Positions 19,748 through 27,671 of a stretch of DNA of 64,000 nucleotides are shown piece after piece. Below the pieces are notes generated by a model. That model was given only the letters and a program-made list of their open reading frames with translations, was not told the origin of the DNA and did not search any database. The translations under genes were made by a program, and so were the position numbers. Numbering within the stretch: the first letter of the stretch is position 1; each line of letters opens with the position of its first letter. Source of the DNA: Pseudomonadota bacterium (GTDB lineage Bacteria; Pseudomonadota; Alphaproteobacteria; SHVZ01); contig JACQAG010000055.1 of assembly GCA_016195085.1 (NCBI GenBank), forward strand, positions 62,001 to 126,000, given 5' to 3'.

Positions 19748-19775
19748 AAAAGGGGCCGCTCGGCCCCTTTTCTTT
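19748..19775 (+). terminator. intrinsic terminator after PuuD-like gene
   Basis: Perfect 10-bp stem AAAAGGGGCC/GGCCCCTTTT around a GCTC loop, followed by CTTTT. It lies 23 bases after the stop codon and ends the plus-strand transcript; the A-run at its base allows some function in the other direction too. Confidence 0.88.
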
Positions 19776-19841
19776 TGCGTGTGGGTGTCTTGAGGCCGTC
19801 GTGATCCGGATTGGAACGCGCGCCGCATTTGGGAACCGCCA

Positions 19842-20720
19842 ATGGGCCAGAATTCTCTGCGCATCCGCCACGGCGACGTCGGCTGGCATGGCTGCTTCTT
19901 CGAGTTCATGGCGCAGGCATTCGCGCCGGGGGGCACTTTCAAGACATGGGCCGAACGCGACGGCTGGGATGCCGGCTATGAGATCTTTGCGATCGAGAGG
20001 GACGGCCAAATCCTCAGCACCGTGGGCCGGCAGCGCATGCATTTCGTCATCGACGGCGCGGAGCGCGAGGGGTTTCAATTGGGAGCGGTGGCGACAAGAT
20101 CGGACCATCGCGGCCGCGGCCTCTCGCGGCTCGTGCTGAGCCAGGCCTTGAGCGACGGCGATGCCACGAAGCAGCCGACCATCCTCTTTGCCAATCGATC
20201 GGTCCTCGATTTCTATCCGCGCTTCGGCTTCAGACGGATCATGCAGAAACGCTTCGTGGCGACCGAGCGGATCGAAGCTGCCGCAAATCCAGCTCCGACG
20301 ATCGACCTCGCCATGGCTCCGGACCGCACGCGACTGGCTCAGCTCTGCGCGCGGGCCGGCGCCGTCGGAAGGACGTTTTCGGCGCGCAACTATTATTCGA
20401 CTGTGCTCTGGCACCTAACCCATAAGCCGAAATCGGTGTTCTGGTTCGACGGGCTCGATGCAGCCCTGATTGCAAGTGTTGACCATGAGCGGCTCGTCCT
20501 CCATGATTTGATTGCGACACGGCCATTCGACCTGACCTTGGCCCTGCCACACCTGATCCACCGTCCGGTGAGCGAAGTGGAATTCCGCTTCGGCCCGGAC
20601 GACTGGTGGCCAACGGCGCGGGTCCTGGAGGCGGAGGAAACGGACTCGCCGTTGTTCGTTCGCGGTCTCGAGTTCCTGTCGACCGCCGCGTTCCGATTTC
20701 CGGATTTGGCGCAAACGTGA
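19842..20720 (+). CDS. GNAT-family N-acetyltransferase
   Basis: A 292-residue acetyltransferase-fold protein, probably cytoplasmic. The acetyl-CoA-binding motif A is visible as LGAVATRSDHRGRGLSRLVL near residues 78-97, and FYPRFGFRR near residue 129 is the usual motif B ending. The C-terminal 140 residues form an extension with a less obvious second half (FWFDGLDAALIASVD), so this may be a degenerate tandem GNAT. The substrate is unknown. It stands alone between a terminator and a convergent zinc-finger gene. Confidence 0.85.
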   Translation: MGQNSLRIRHGDVGWHGCFFEFMAQAFAPGGTFKTWAERDGWDAGYEIFAIERDGQILSTVGRQRMHFVIDGAEREGFQLGAVATRSDHRGRGLSRLVLSQALSDGDATKQPTILFANRSVLDFYPRFGFRRIMQKRFVATERIEAAANPAPTIDLAMAPDRTRLAQLCARAGAVGRTFSARNYYSTVLWHLTHKPKSVFWFDGLDAALIASVDHERLVLHDLIATRPFDLTLALPHLIHRPVSEVEFRFGPDDWWPTARVLEAEETDSPLFVRGLEFLSTAAFRFPDLAQT

Positions 20721-20793
20721 GCCTGCAGGGCTCGACGCGCCACACCGGCTCGACGCACCCCTGCCCGCAAATCTCGCGGACGAACTCACCCCG

Positions 20794-21150
20794 TCAGGAG
20801 AAGCGCTCCCACGCGGCTTGACGGGAAATGCCGAGAGCAGAGCCGATATCAGCCCAGCTCACCGCGCGCTCGCGCAGAATCTCGACCTTTACCTGCAAGG
20901 CGCCGCGCACCGCTTCCAGCATCTTCTCCCCGCCGCGGAGCGCGCCGAGTAGCTGTTCCGTGCCCATCTCGCCATAGCTCCCGAGGTCAGGGTGATGGTG
21001 GCGCGCCGCTGTCTTGAGGATGCGGTTGCAGGCGGCGATGCACTCGTTGCAGATGTAGCAGCCCGGCCCGGAGATGAGCTGCTTGATCCGGTCGCTCGAC
21101 TTGCTGCAGAAGGAGCAATGCAACACGTCCTTGCGTCTTGCCATCGCCAT
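20794..21150 (-). CDS. ClpX-type C4 zinc finger fused to helix-turn-helix
   Basis: A 118-residue protein. Residues 10-42 copy the zinc-binding domain of ClpX (ligands Cys12, Cys15, Cys34, Cys37: CSFC and CYICNEC); the true ClpX in this window has the same layout. There is no ATPase domain. A helical linker follows, and residues 99-118 look like a helix-turn-helix (WADIGSALGISRQAAWERF). This suggests a small DNA-binding regulator that dimerises through the ClpX-type finger or meets Clp partners; no function is established that I know of. The start at 21150 has GGAGG seven bases upstream. Two palindromic operators sit just upstream, making autoregulation likely. Confidence 0.85.
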   Translation of the reverse strand: MAMARRKDVLHCSFCSKSSDRIKQLISGPGCYICNECIAACNRILKTAARHHHPDLGSYGEMGTEQLLGALRGGEKMLEAVRGALQVKVEILRERAVSWADIGSALGISRQAAWERFS

Positions 21151-21173
21151 GCCGGCCTCCACTTCGGATGCGT

Positions 21174-21217
21174 GTCAAGGTAACCTTGACGAATTCTATC
21201 GTCAAGGTGACCCTGAC
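21174..21217 (-). promoter_or_regulatory. tandem 17-bp operators overlapping the zinc-finger/HTH promoter
   Basis: Site 1 (21174-21190) is GTCAAGGTAACCTTGAC, a perfect palindrome with 8-base arms around one base. Site 2 (21201-21217) is GTCAAGGTGACCCTGAC, with one arm mismatch. Their centres are 27 bp apart. On the minus strand TTGACG of site 2 and TACCTT of site 1 are separated by 17 bases, the spacing of -35 and -10 boxes, so a bound dimer would block the promoter. Confidence 0.7.
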
Positions 21218-21257
21218 ACATCGAAGCATCGCCGGATCGCCCGATGAAGCGGGGTTT

Positions 21258-21731
21258 TTACAGCGGTTTCACCATTAACAGGCACGGATCGCCTGACCTG
21301 AACAGCGTTTTGAACGCTTCGAGCGGAAGAAAGCCCATCGCCGCGTAGAATTTACGAGTGCGCGCATAGTCCGGGCTCGGGTCGAGATCGGCTACGGTCT
21401 TGACGGAAAGGAAACCTAGCCCGTTGTCCCGCGCCCGCCGCTCGGCCATTCCGATGAGCGTTCGGCCGACGCCCTTTCGGTGCCACTCCGGCTTCACGCC
21501 CAATACGTAAACTTCGAGGGAATAGGTCGCGTGGGTCTTGAGCGAGAGAAAGCCGACCGTGCCGCCGGCGACCTGGCAGCCCAGCATCGGCAACTGCGGC
21601 ACGCTTCGTACGTAGCCATCCACAGCACCGGGCCAGCCAAACCACTCAGGCAGCCCGCTCAGGATCTCCCTGCAGACCGACGCCTTGTCGGAGGTGATTT
21701 CTCGGACTTCCAATTGATCATGCTCCCGCAT
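21258..21731 (-). CDS. GNAT-family N-acetyltransferase
   Basis: A 157-residue single-domain acetyltransferase. Motif A reads VLGVKPEWHRKGVGRTLI near residues 76-93, with the pyrophosphate-loop pattern RKGVGRT. FYAAMGF near residue 127 is the conserved C-terminal element. It is unrelated in detail to the larger GNAT protein at 19.8-20.7 kb. The preceding 187 bases (21732-21918) hold no gene. The closest functional relatives acetylate small molecules or proteins, but the substrate cannot be inferred. Confidence 0.87.
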   Translation of the reverse strand: MREHDQLEVREITSDKASVCREILSGLPEWFGWPGAVDGYVRSVPQLPMLGCQVAGGTVGFLSLKTHATYSLEVYVLGVKPEWHRKGVGRTLIGMAERRARDNGLGFLSVKTVADLDPSPDYARTRKFYAAMGFLPLEAFKTLFRSGDPCLLMVKPL

Positions 21732-21918
21732 GGATTATCTCGGCTCATCACGAACCGGCAGCAACGATTTCGAGCCCCAGGCCAACCCTGATCGCGAACT
21801 CGACCGGAGAATAGTCGGCATCGACGCGCTGCGGCGTTAGCGGTGCTTTCAATCTCCACGTCGCTCGTTGGTTGCTGCCTTATCAGATCTCACATTCTGT
21901 CAGAGGCGCGCACACCCC

Positions 21919-22326
21919 CTACGCAAATCCCGCCGGTAGCTGCTGCACCCCGTCGACGATGGCGTAATAGTCGCCGGCCGACTCGGTGAACAGGTGCTCG
22001 GAGGTGATGAGCCCGGTCGGCGCATCCAACGTGCCGGCGGCGATCGCGATATAAGGCTTGCCGTCGGGCTTCCAAAAGAGGCTCGAGCCGCAGTTCCGGC
22101 AAAAGCCGCGCCGCGCCTTGTCCGAGGAGCGGAACCAGGCGAGCGCATCATCGCCCTCGATCGTGAGATCGTTTTCCGCCGCCGCCGTATAGGCGCCGAC
22201 ATGGCCGTGCCAGCGGCGGCATTGACTGCAATGGCAAATCAGGACCGAGCGCAAGCGGCCACTCACGGTGTAGCGGATTTTGCCGCAGAGGCAATGACCG
22301 GTTGCGACGGGTTTCGGATCGGCCAT
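21919..22326 (-). CDS. GFA / CENP-V fold zinc protein
   Basis: A 135-residue member of the glutathione-dependent formaldehyde-activating (GFA/CENP-V) fold. Zinc-binding cysteines are seen in GHCLCGKIRY near residues 11-20, ICHCSQCRRWHG near 30-41 and FCRNCGSSLFW near 75-85. Proteins of this size with these motifs are usually annotated as GFA family, but formaldehyde chemistry has been shown for very few, so the activity here is open. The ATG at 22326 is preferred over an upstream one at 22395, which would lie inside a hairpin. A long perfect palindrome separates it from the glycosyltransferase gene. Confidence 0.85.
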   Translation of the reverse strand: MADPKPVATGHCLCGKIRYTVSGRLRSVLICHCSQCRRWHGHVGAYTAAAENDLTIEGDDALAWFRSSDKARRGFCRNCGSSLFWKPDGKPYIAIAAGTLDAPTGLITSEHLFTESAGDYYAIVDGVQQLPAGFA

Positions 22327-22341
22327 CTGTGACGCTCCTCT

Positions 22342-22389
22342 AGTGTCCCGCCCCTGAAATTCGTCCGCGAATTTCAGGGGCGGGACACT
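22342..22389. repeat. perfect 22-bp inverted repeat (48-bp hairpin)
   Basis: Positions 22342-22363 and 22368-22389 are exact inverted copies around the loop TCCG. It sits 7 bases after the glycosyltransferase stop and 16 bases before the GFA start. There is no T-run on either side, so it is not a standard intrinsic terminator. A perfect stem of this length is unusual in non-mobile DNA and may be a REP-type or miniature element. Confidence 0.85.
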
Positions 22390-22395
22390 CATCAA

Positions 22396-23232
22396 TCAAC
22401 ACTCGTGTGACTCAGATTCCGCAGTTCGCTTGCGAACTTTGGAATCATCACGCGAGTCCAAGGGCTTGCCGGCGTCTTCATCGGCGCGGGCCTTCAGATA
22501 GGAGAGGATCGGGTAGAGCGCGGAGAACAGGCCCAGGACCAGACCATAGACGCCCTCGCGGTAGCCGCGACGGCCGACATAGGACTTCCAGAAGCGGGTC
22601 ACCATGCGCCGGAGATTGGGCGCCAGGGTTCCGATGCGGCCATCGGCGCGGAGCTGCCTTGCCTGCAGGCTCGAATAGCGGTTGAGCCGGTCCCAGGTAT
22701 CGTGCAGATCGCGGTCGACGAAGTGCAGCATCGGCTGGGTGAGACGCCGCCGTTCGCCCGTGAGCTCGATCTTTGGGTGAACGCGCTGGCGTCCCCAGCG
22801 CTTGGCGCCGCGGCTGAACAAGGCGGGCTTCATCGAGATGCCGTTATAGGCGCCCCAGCCATGGCGGATGAGACGGCCGCCGATGTGATTGGCGTAGGGG
22901 ATGAGGAAGTAGCCGGGCCCTGCCCCGTGCAACACGCCGCCGATCTCGCGCGCCAGCGCCTCGGTCACCCGCTCATCGGCATCGACCTCGAGGATCCATT
23001 CCTGGGTGCAGGCGGCAATGCCCGCCTCGCGCCGATCGCCCTCGATCGGCCAACCGCCTTCCAGGATCTTCGCCCCGAACCCTTCGGCGATGGCACGGCT
23101 GCCATCGGTGGTGCGGTCGAGCACGACCACGATCTCCCGGGCGAAGCCGAGGGTGGAAAGACAGTCGCCGAGCTCAGCCGCAGCGTTGCGCGCGACGATG
23201 AGCGCCGAAAGCGGGAGCGGGCTTGCGGCCAT
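22396..23232 (-). CDS. glycosyltransferase family 2 (LPS core WaaE/KdtX-like)
   Basis: A 278-residue GT-A fold glycosyltransferase. The start LSALIVARNAAAELGDCLSTL and the metal-binding WILEVDADERV near residue 83 fit family 2. The layout (GYFLIPYANHIGGRLIRHG, then HPKIELTG) resembles WaaE/KdtX enzymes that add a sugar to the lipopolysaccharide core. A hydrophobic stretch near residues 229-245 may hold it at the inner membrane. The last 17 residues or so are encoded by an imperfect hairpin (22401-22457), so the C-terminus was probably changed by insertion of a palindromic repeat. It overlaps the start of the downstream-listed Mth938 gene by one base and is likely cotranscribed with it. Confidence 0.85.
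   Translation of the reverse strand: MAASPLPLSALIVARNAAAELGDCLSTLGFAREIVVVLDRTTDGSRAIAEGFGAKILEGGWPIEGDRREAGIAACTQEWILEVDADERVTEALAREIGGVLHGAGPGYFLIPYANHIGGRLIRHGWGAYNGISMKPALFSRGAKRWGRQRVHPKIELTGERRRLTQPMLHFVDRDLHDTWDRLNRYSSLQARQLRADGRIGTLAPNLRRMVTRFWKSYVGRRGYREGVYGLVLGLFSALYPILSYLKARADEDAGKPLDSRDDSKVRKRTAESESHEC
22401..22457. repeat. imperfect hairpin within the 3' end of the glycosyltransferase gene
   Basis: The arms ACTCGTGTGA...GATTCC...AGTTCGC and their near-complement pair around a two-base loop, with small internal bulges. It is coding (C-terminal tail of the glycosyltransferase) and lies 11 bases from the perfect 22-bp palindrome, forming a two-hairpin array. Confidence 0.6.
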
Positions 23233-23606
23233 TACACCGAGATCAATGCGGCGGCGACCCGGCGCTCCTCGGAAAGCAGCACGTTGAAGGTGCGGCAGGC
23301 GGCCCCGGTATCCATGGTATCGGCGCCGATGCCCCGCTCCCGCAAAGCTTGCCTCAGCGCCCGCGCCATCGGCACCAGACGGGGGCCGCAGCCGATGAGC
23401 AGCACCTCGACCGGCGGCTCGGCGACGAGCACGGGGGCCAGGCTGTCGAGATCGAGCTCGGCGATCGCCTTGATCGGCCAGGCGATGGTGCGGCTCGGCA
23501 GGACCACGACCGAGCCCCTGTGGACGGTTCCGGCGATGCGAAATTTACCGTCGCCATACCCCTCGATGATCTGCCGACCGTCGGCGATGAGCGGGGTGAT
23601 GTCCAA
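23232..23606 (-). CDS. Mth938-like domain protein (DUF498/NDUFAF3-like)
   Basis: A 124-residue cytoplasmic protein of the Mth938 fold, starting MDITPLIADGRQIIEGYGDGKF with the conserved VLLIGCGPRLVPM near residues 75-87. Homologues regularly sit next to secF in alphaproteobacteria, as here (16 bases downstream of secF). The mitochondrial relative NDUFAF3 takes part in complex I assembly; in bacteria the role is not settled. The stop codon shares one base with the glycosyltransferase start, so the end of the secDF operon continues into the glycosyltransferase. Confidence 0.88.
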   Translation of the reverse strand: MDITPLIADGRQIIEGYGDGKFRIAGTVHRGSVVVLPSRTIAWPIKAIAELDLDSLAPVLVAEPPVEVLLIGCGPRLVPMARALRQALRERGIGADTMDTGAACRTFNVLLSEERRVAAALISV

Positions 23607-23621
23607 GGGCGTCCTCGTCCC

Positions 23622-24575
23622 TCAGGGAACGGTTTTGCCGCCGGCCGGGCTTCCCTGGACGTCGTCGGCTTCCACCTGACGGCGCATGTTCATGTAGAGC
23701 AACAGCGGCACGGAGATGAAGCAGGTCGAATAGGTGCCGACGATCACGCCCCAGATCATGGCGATGGAGAAGCCGGAGATGACCTCGCCGCCGAACATCA
23801 CCAGCGCCACCAGCGCCAGCATGGTGGTGAGGCTGGTCAGCACGGTGCGCGACAGCGTCTCGTTGAGCGCCAGATTGAACAGCTCGACCAGCGGCATCTT
23901 CTTGTATTTGCGCAGATCCTCGCGGATGCGGTCATAGACCACGACGGTATCGTTGAGCGAATAGCCGGCGATCGTCAGGATGGCGGCCAGCGTGTTCAGG
24001 TCGAACTGCATCTGGGTGAAGGAGAACAGCCCGACGGTGGTGATCATGTCGTGGAAGACGGTCGCAGCACCACCTAGCGCGAACTGCCATTCGAAGCGGA
24101 ACCAGATGTAGGCCATGATCCCCAAGAGCGCCATCACCGCGGCGATGATGCCGGCGCGGACCAGCTCGTCGCCGATCTTGGGGCCGACAAACTCCACCCG
24201 CCGATAGTCGAAGCCGGGGCCGAGCGCGGTTCGCACTTTCTCGACGGCGCGCTGCTGTGCCGCCTCGCCGCCCGGCTGCTGGGCGATGCGGATGGCTGCG
24301 TCGCTCGGCTGGCCGAAGCCCTGCAGATCGTGCTCGCCCAGGCCGAGGCCGCCCAGCTTGTCGCGCATCAGGGCGAGATCGGCCACACCTTCGCGCGCCC
24401 GCACCTCCATCAAGATGCCGCCCTTGAAGTCGATGCCGTAGGCGAGGCCCTGATGGAAGAAGAAGAAGATCGCCATCAGCGTCAGCGCGCTGGAAAAGGC
24501 GAATCCGACCCGGCGCCCCCCCATGAAGTCGATGCGGGTGCCGGGCGGGATCAGCGGTTTCGGTCTGTACCACAT
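23622..24575 (-). CDS. secF: protein translocase subunit SecF
   Basis: Inner-membrane partner of SecD that uses the proton gradient to help pull exported proteins through SecYEG. 317 residues. The first helix is near residues 22-41 (FSSALTLMAIFFFF), followed by the conserved GIDFKGGILMEV, a periplasmic domain, and the C-terminal helices with AGYSLNDTVVVYDRIREDLR near residues 209-228, the SecF hallmark. The ATG at 24575 shares one base with the secD stop codon (TGATG), so translation is coupled. An in-frame GTG/ATG further upstream would overlap secD and is not needed. Confidence 0.97.
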   Translation of the reverse strand: MWYRPKPLIPPGTRIDFMGGRRVGFAFSSALTLMAIFFFFHQGLAYGIDFKGGILMEVRAREGVADLALMRDKLGGLGLGEHDLQGFGQPSDAAIRIAQQPGGEAAQQRAVEKVRTALGPGFDYRRVEFVGPKIGDELVRAGIIAAVMALLGIMAYIWFRFEWQFALGGAATVFHDMITTVGLFSFTQMQFDLNTLAAILTIAGYSLNDTVVVYDRIREDLRKYKKMPLVELFNLALNETLSRTVLTSLTTMLALVALVMFGGEVISGFSIAMIWGVIVGTYSTCFISVPLLLYMNMRRQVEADDVQGSPAGGKTVP

Positions 24576-26149
24576 CAGATTGGCAGGGCCTTCGGCCGGG
24601 TCCACATGAGCCAGCGCACGATGAGCAGACGCGTCACCATGATGGCGGTGAAGATCGAGGTTGCGATACCGATCACCAAGGTCACGGCAAAGCCGCGGAT
24701 AGGGCCCGAGCCGAGCCCGAACAGGAGCACGCCGGCGATAACGTGGGTCAAGTTCGAGTCGATGATGGTCGCGAACGCCCGTTGGAACCCGGCATCCACG
24801 GCCGCGATCACCGAGCGGCCGTTGCGGATCTCCTCGCGCATGCGCTCATAGATCAGCACATTCGCATCCACCGCCATGCCCATGGTCAAGACCATGCCGG
24901 CAATCCCGGGCAAGGTCAGCGTGGCGCCCAAGGCCGAGAGCAGGGCCACGATCAGCACCATGTTGAAGAACAGGGCGATGTTGGCGAAGATTCCGAACAG
25001 CCCGTAAGCCACCAGCATGAAGCCGACAACGAGCACGCCGCCCAAGATGCTGGCATTGACGCCGGCGGCGATGGAGTCCGCACCCAATCCGGGACCGACG
25101 GTGCGCTCCTCGACCACGGTCAAGGGCGCCGGCAAGGCCCCGGCTCTGAGCAGCAGCGCCAGATCCTGGGCCGACTGCACCGAGAAGCTGCCGGAGATGA
25201 CCCCGGAGCCGCCCAGGATCGGCTCGCGGACCACCGGCGCGCTGATGACCTTGTTGTCGAGCACGATGGCGAAGGGCTTGCCCACATTCTCGACCGTGGT
25301 GTCGCCGAAGCGCCTGGCGCCGATCGAGTCGAACTTGAAGCTCACCACCGGCTCGCCGTTCTGGAACGTCGCCTGGGCGTCCACCAGGTTCTCGCCGCTG
25401 ACGATCACCCGGCGTTGGATGGCCATCGGAACCGGCGGCTGTCCGGGCTGGCGGGACTCCTCAAAGAGGATCTCCGATCCCGCCGGCGCGCGACCGCTGG
25501 TGAGCTCGACAGGCGTCGCGCGCAGATCGACCAGCCGGAAGACCAGCTTGGCGGTCTTTCCCAAGAGCGCCTTCATGCGCTCGGGATCGTCGACGCCCGG
25601 CAGCTGCACCAGGATGCGGTCCTCGCCCTGGCGAATGATCGTCGGCTCGCGCGTGCCGGTCTCATCGATGCGGCGGCGCACGATCTCGATCGACTGCTCG
25701 ACCGCCGCCTTTCTGCGCGCAGCCACGGCCAGCTCGCTCAACCGGACGACGCCATCGCCGTCGGGCGTCATCGTCACCGCGGCCTCGTTGTCGACTCCCT
25801 GCAAGGTCGACAGCAGGGTGTCGCGCTCACTCGGATCGCGCAGCTTGAAGGTGACGGCGTCGCCGGTGATGCCGAGATTGACATAGCCGCCCTTGGCAGC
25901 GCGCAAGGCAGTGCGCACGCCATCGAGAATGCTGTTCAGGCGCTCGGTCCTGACCGCATTGACGTCGACCTCGAGCAGCAGATGCGAGCCGCCGCGCAGA
26001 TCAAGCCCGAGGCTCACCTGGCGCGCCGGCAACCAGCGCGGAAGCTGCTCCAGGGTCGATTTCGGGATCATGTTCGGAAGCGCATACAGCATGCCCGCCA
26101 AGCAGGCGAGCAGCACCAGCACAGCCTTCCACTGCGGATAATGGACCAT
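24575..26149 (-). CDS. secD: protein translocase subunit SecD
   Basis: 524-residue inner-membrane protein of the SecDF motor. One N-terminal helix (AVLVLLACLAGMLYALP near residues 9-25) is followed by the conserved LGLDLRGGSHLLLEVD, a large periplasmic P1 region with a head containing GREPTIIRQGED-like sequence (TGTREPTIIRQGEDRILVQL), and five C-terminal helices with GMAVDANVLIYERMREE near residues 434-450. It starts six bases after yajC. The order yajC-secD-secF is conserved across proteobacteria. Confidence 0.98.
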   Translation of the reverse strand: MVHYPQWKAVLVLLACLAGMLYALPNMIPKSTLEQLPRWLPARQVSLGLDLRGGSHLLLEVDVNAVRTERLNSILDGVRTALRAAKGGYVNLGITGDAVTFKLRDPSERDTLLSTLQGVDNEAAVTMTPDGDGVVRLSELAVAARRKAAVEQSIEIVRRRIDETGTREPTIIRQGEDRILVQLPGVDDPERMKALLGKTAKLVFRLVDLRATPVELTSGRAPAGSEILFEESRQPGQPPVPMAIQRRVIVSGENLVDAQATFQNGEPVVSFKFDSIGARRFGDTTVENVGKPFAIVLDNKVISAPVVREPILGGSGVISGSFSVQSAQDLALLLRAGALPAPLTVVEERTVGPGLGADSIAAGVNASILGGVLVVGFMLVAYGLFGIFANIALFFNMVLIVALLSALGATLTLPGIAGMVLTMGMAVDANVLIYERMREEIRNGRSVIAAVDAGFQRAFATIIDSNLTHVIAGVLLFGLGSGPIRGFAVTLVIGIATSIFTAIMVTRLLIVRWLMWTRPKALPI

Positions 26150-26155
26150 CAGACC

Positions 26156-26533
26156 TCAGTCGCCGGCGCCGGATTTACCGCGCTGGCCGTCCTCTTCCTC
26201 GCGGTCATCCGCCTTCACCGGCTCGGTCTTGGCGAGCACCTCGGTGATGGTCGAGCGCATGACGCGAACGCGCACGCCCTCGGCAATCTCCACCGCGACC
26301 TCGTTGTCGCCGACGATCTTGGTAATCGTGCCGACGATCCCGCCCCCGGTCACCACCCGGTCGCCCCGCCTGAGCGCCTGGAGCATGTCCTTGTGCGTCT
26401 TCAGCTTCTTTTGCTGCGGGCGGATCAGCAGGAAGTAGAAGACGACGAAGATCAATACAATTGGGAGGAACTGGACGAAATCCAAGCCCCCCAGACCCCC
26501 TCCGGTCTGCGCATAGGCCGAAGAAATCAGCAT
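26156..26533 (-). CDS. yajC: SecDF accessory protein YajC
   Basis: A 125-residue single-span membrane protein that associates with SecDF. It has a short N-terminal part with an alanine-rich AYAQ stretch, one helix at about residues 22-40 (LPIVLIFVVFYFLLIRPQQ) and the family's PQQKKLKTHKDML, followed by a cytoplasmic KOW-like segment (LRRGDRVVTGGGIVGTITKI). The C-terminal tail is charged. The ATG at 26533 places the helix correctly. First gene of the yajC-secD-secF operon, divergent from the DUF815 ATPase gene. Confidence 0.95.
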   Translation of the reverse strand: MLISSAYAQTGGGLGGLDFVQFLPIVLIFVVFYFLLIRPQQKKLKTHKDMLQALRRGDRVVTGGGIVGTITKIVGDNEVAVEIAEGVRVRVMRSTITEVLAKTEPVKADDREEEDGQRGKSGAGD

Positions 26534-26685
26534 GTTATCGGCACTCCTGCGCCGTCCTTGAAACCGCGGGGGACTATAGCGGCCCCGCCGGGGATTGCAA
26601 CGGCGCCGGCGGGGCCTTGGAGCGGGCCCACCACAACCATCGCGAGGGGGCCCGCGACCTGCTAAGGTCCGCCGCTTTTCGCCCG

Positions 26686-27552
26686 ATGGATGCCATGAAA
26701 GAGCCCGAGACGACCGCCCTCCTCCAGCGCATCGCCGCCGCCCTCGACCGCCTGGCCCCACCCTCGCCGAAGCCGGTCGACCTCGATAGCGCCGATAGCT
26801 TCGTCTGGCACGCCGAGAGCGAGCGGCTGCAACCCATCGACAAGGTCAACCGGGTGGAGCTCAGGCTGCTCCGCGGCATCGACCGGCAGCGCCAGATCCT
26901 GCTCGACAACACCGAGCGCTTCGCCCTGGGCTTGCCGGCGAACAACGCGCTCCTTTGGGGTGCGCGTGGCATGGGCAAGAGCTCGCTGGTGAAGGCGGTC
27001 CATGCCGAGATCAACCAGTCCCAGCCCCGATCGCTGCGCCTGGTTGAGATCCATCGCGAAGACATCCCCTCGCTGCCGGCGCTGCTGGCGACGCTCAGGC
27101 AGAGCAGCGCCCGTTTTCTCCTGTTCTGCGACGATCTCTCCTTCGACGGCAGCGATGCCAGCTACAAATCCCTGAAGGCGGTGCTCGAAGGCGGTATCGA
27201 GGGGCGGCCGGACAATGTGCTGCTCTACGCCACGTCCAACCGGCGGCATCTGATGCCCCGCGACATGATCGACAACGAGCGCTCGACAGCGATCAACCCG
27301 GGCGAGGCGGTGGAGGAGAAGGTGTCCTTGTCGGACCGGTTCGGCCTTTGGCTCGGCTTCCATTCCTGCGACCAGGATACCTACTGGGCGATGGTCGAGG
27401 GCTATGCCGAGGCTTATGGATTGATGCTGCCGGTCGACGAGCTGCGGCACCAGGCCAATGAATGGTCGGTCACCAGGGGTGCCCGCTCGGGCCGCGTTGC
27501 CTGGCAATTCATCCAGGATCTAGCTGGGCGGTTAGGCCGACGGCTGGATTGA
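26686..27552 (+). CDS. AAA+ ATPase of the DUF815 family
   Basis: A 288-residue single AAA-type ATPase. Walker A is LLWGARGMGKSSLVKAV near residue 88, Walker B is RFLLFCDDLSF near residue 145, and a sensor-like YATSNRRHLMPR follows near residue 182, all typical of DUF815. It has no signal peptide or extra domain. The gene commonly lies between nlpD and yajC in alphaproteobacteria, as it does here, but its role is not known. It is divergent from yajC and convergent with nlpD; a palindromic repeat fills the convergent gap. Confidence 0.9.
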   Translation: MDAMKEPETTALLQRIAAALDRLAPPSPKPVDLDSADSFVWHAESERLQPIDKVNRVELRLLRGIDRQRQILLDNTERFALGLPANNALLWGARGMGKSSLVKAVHAEINQSQPRSLRLVEIHREDIPSLPALLATLRQSSARFLLFCDDLSFDGSDASYKSLKAVLEGGIEGRPDNVLLYATSNRRHLMPRDMIDNERSTAINPGEAVEEKVSLSDRFGLWLGFHSCDQDTYWAMVEGYAEAYGLMLPVDELRHQANEWSVTRGARSGRVAWQFIQDLAGRLGRRLD

Positions 27553-27660
27553 CTCTCACCCCGACCCTCTCCCGCGATGCGGGAGAGTGAGTCGAATGAC
27601 ATTCGCCCGCATCACGAGAGAGGGAGGCGCCCGTCGCGCAAGCGATGGGAGGGTGAGGGT
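27553..27660. repeat. GC-rich palindromic repeat R3 between convergent genes
   Basis: Starts two bases after the DUF815 stop. The left part contains the hairpin CTCTCCCGC-GAT-GCGGGAGAG (27568-27588), and the outer ends CTCACCC and GGGTGAGGGT are inverted copies. It resembles R2 in its ACCCTC/GAGGGT ends. The position suits a bidirectional transcription stop for DUF815 and nlpD. Confidence 0.65.
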
Positions 27661-27671
27661 TTTCGCGGAGA

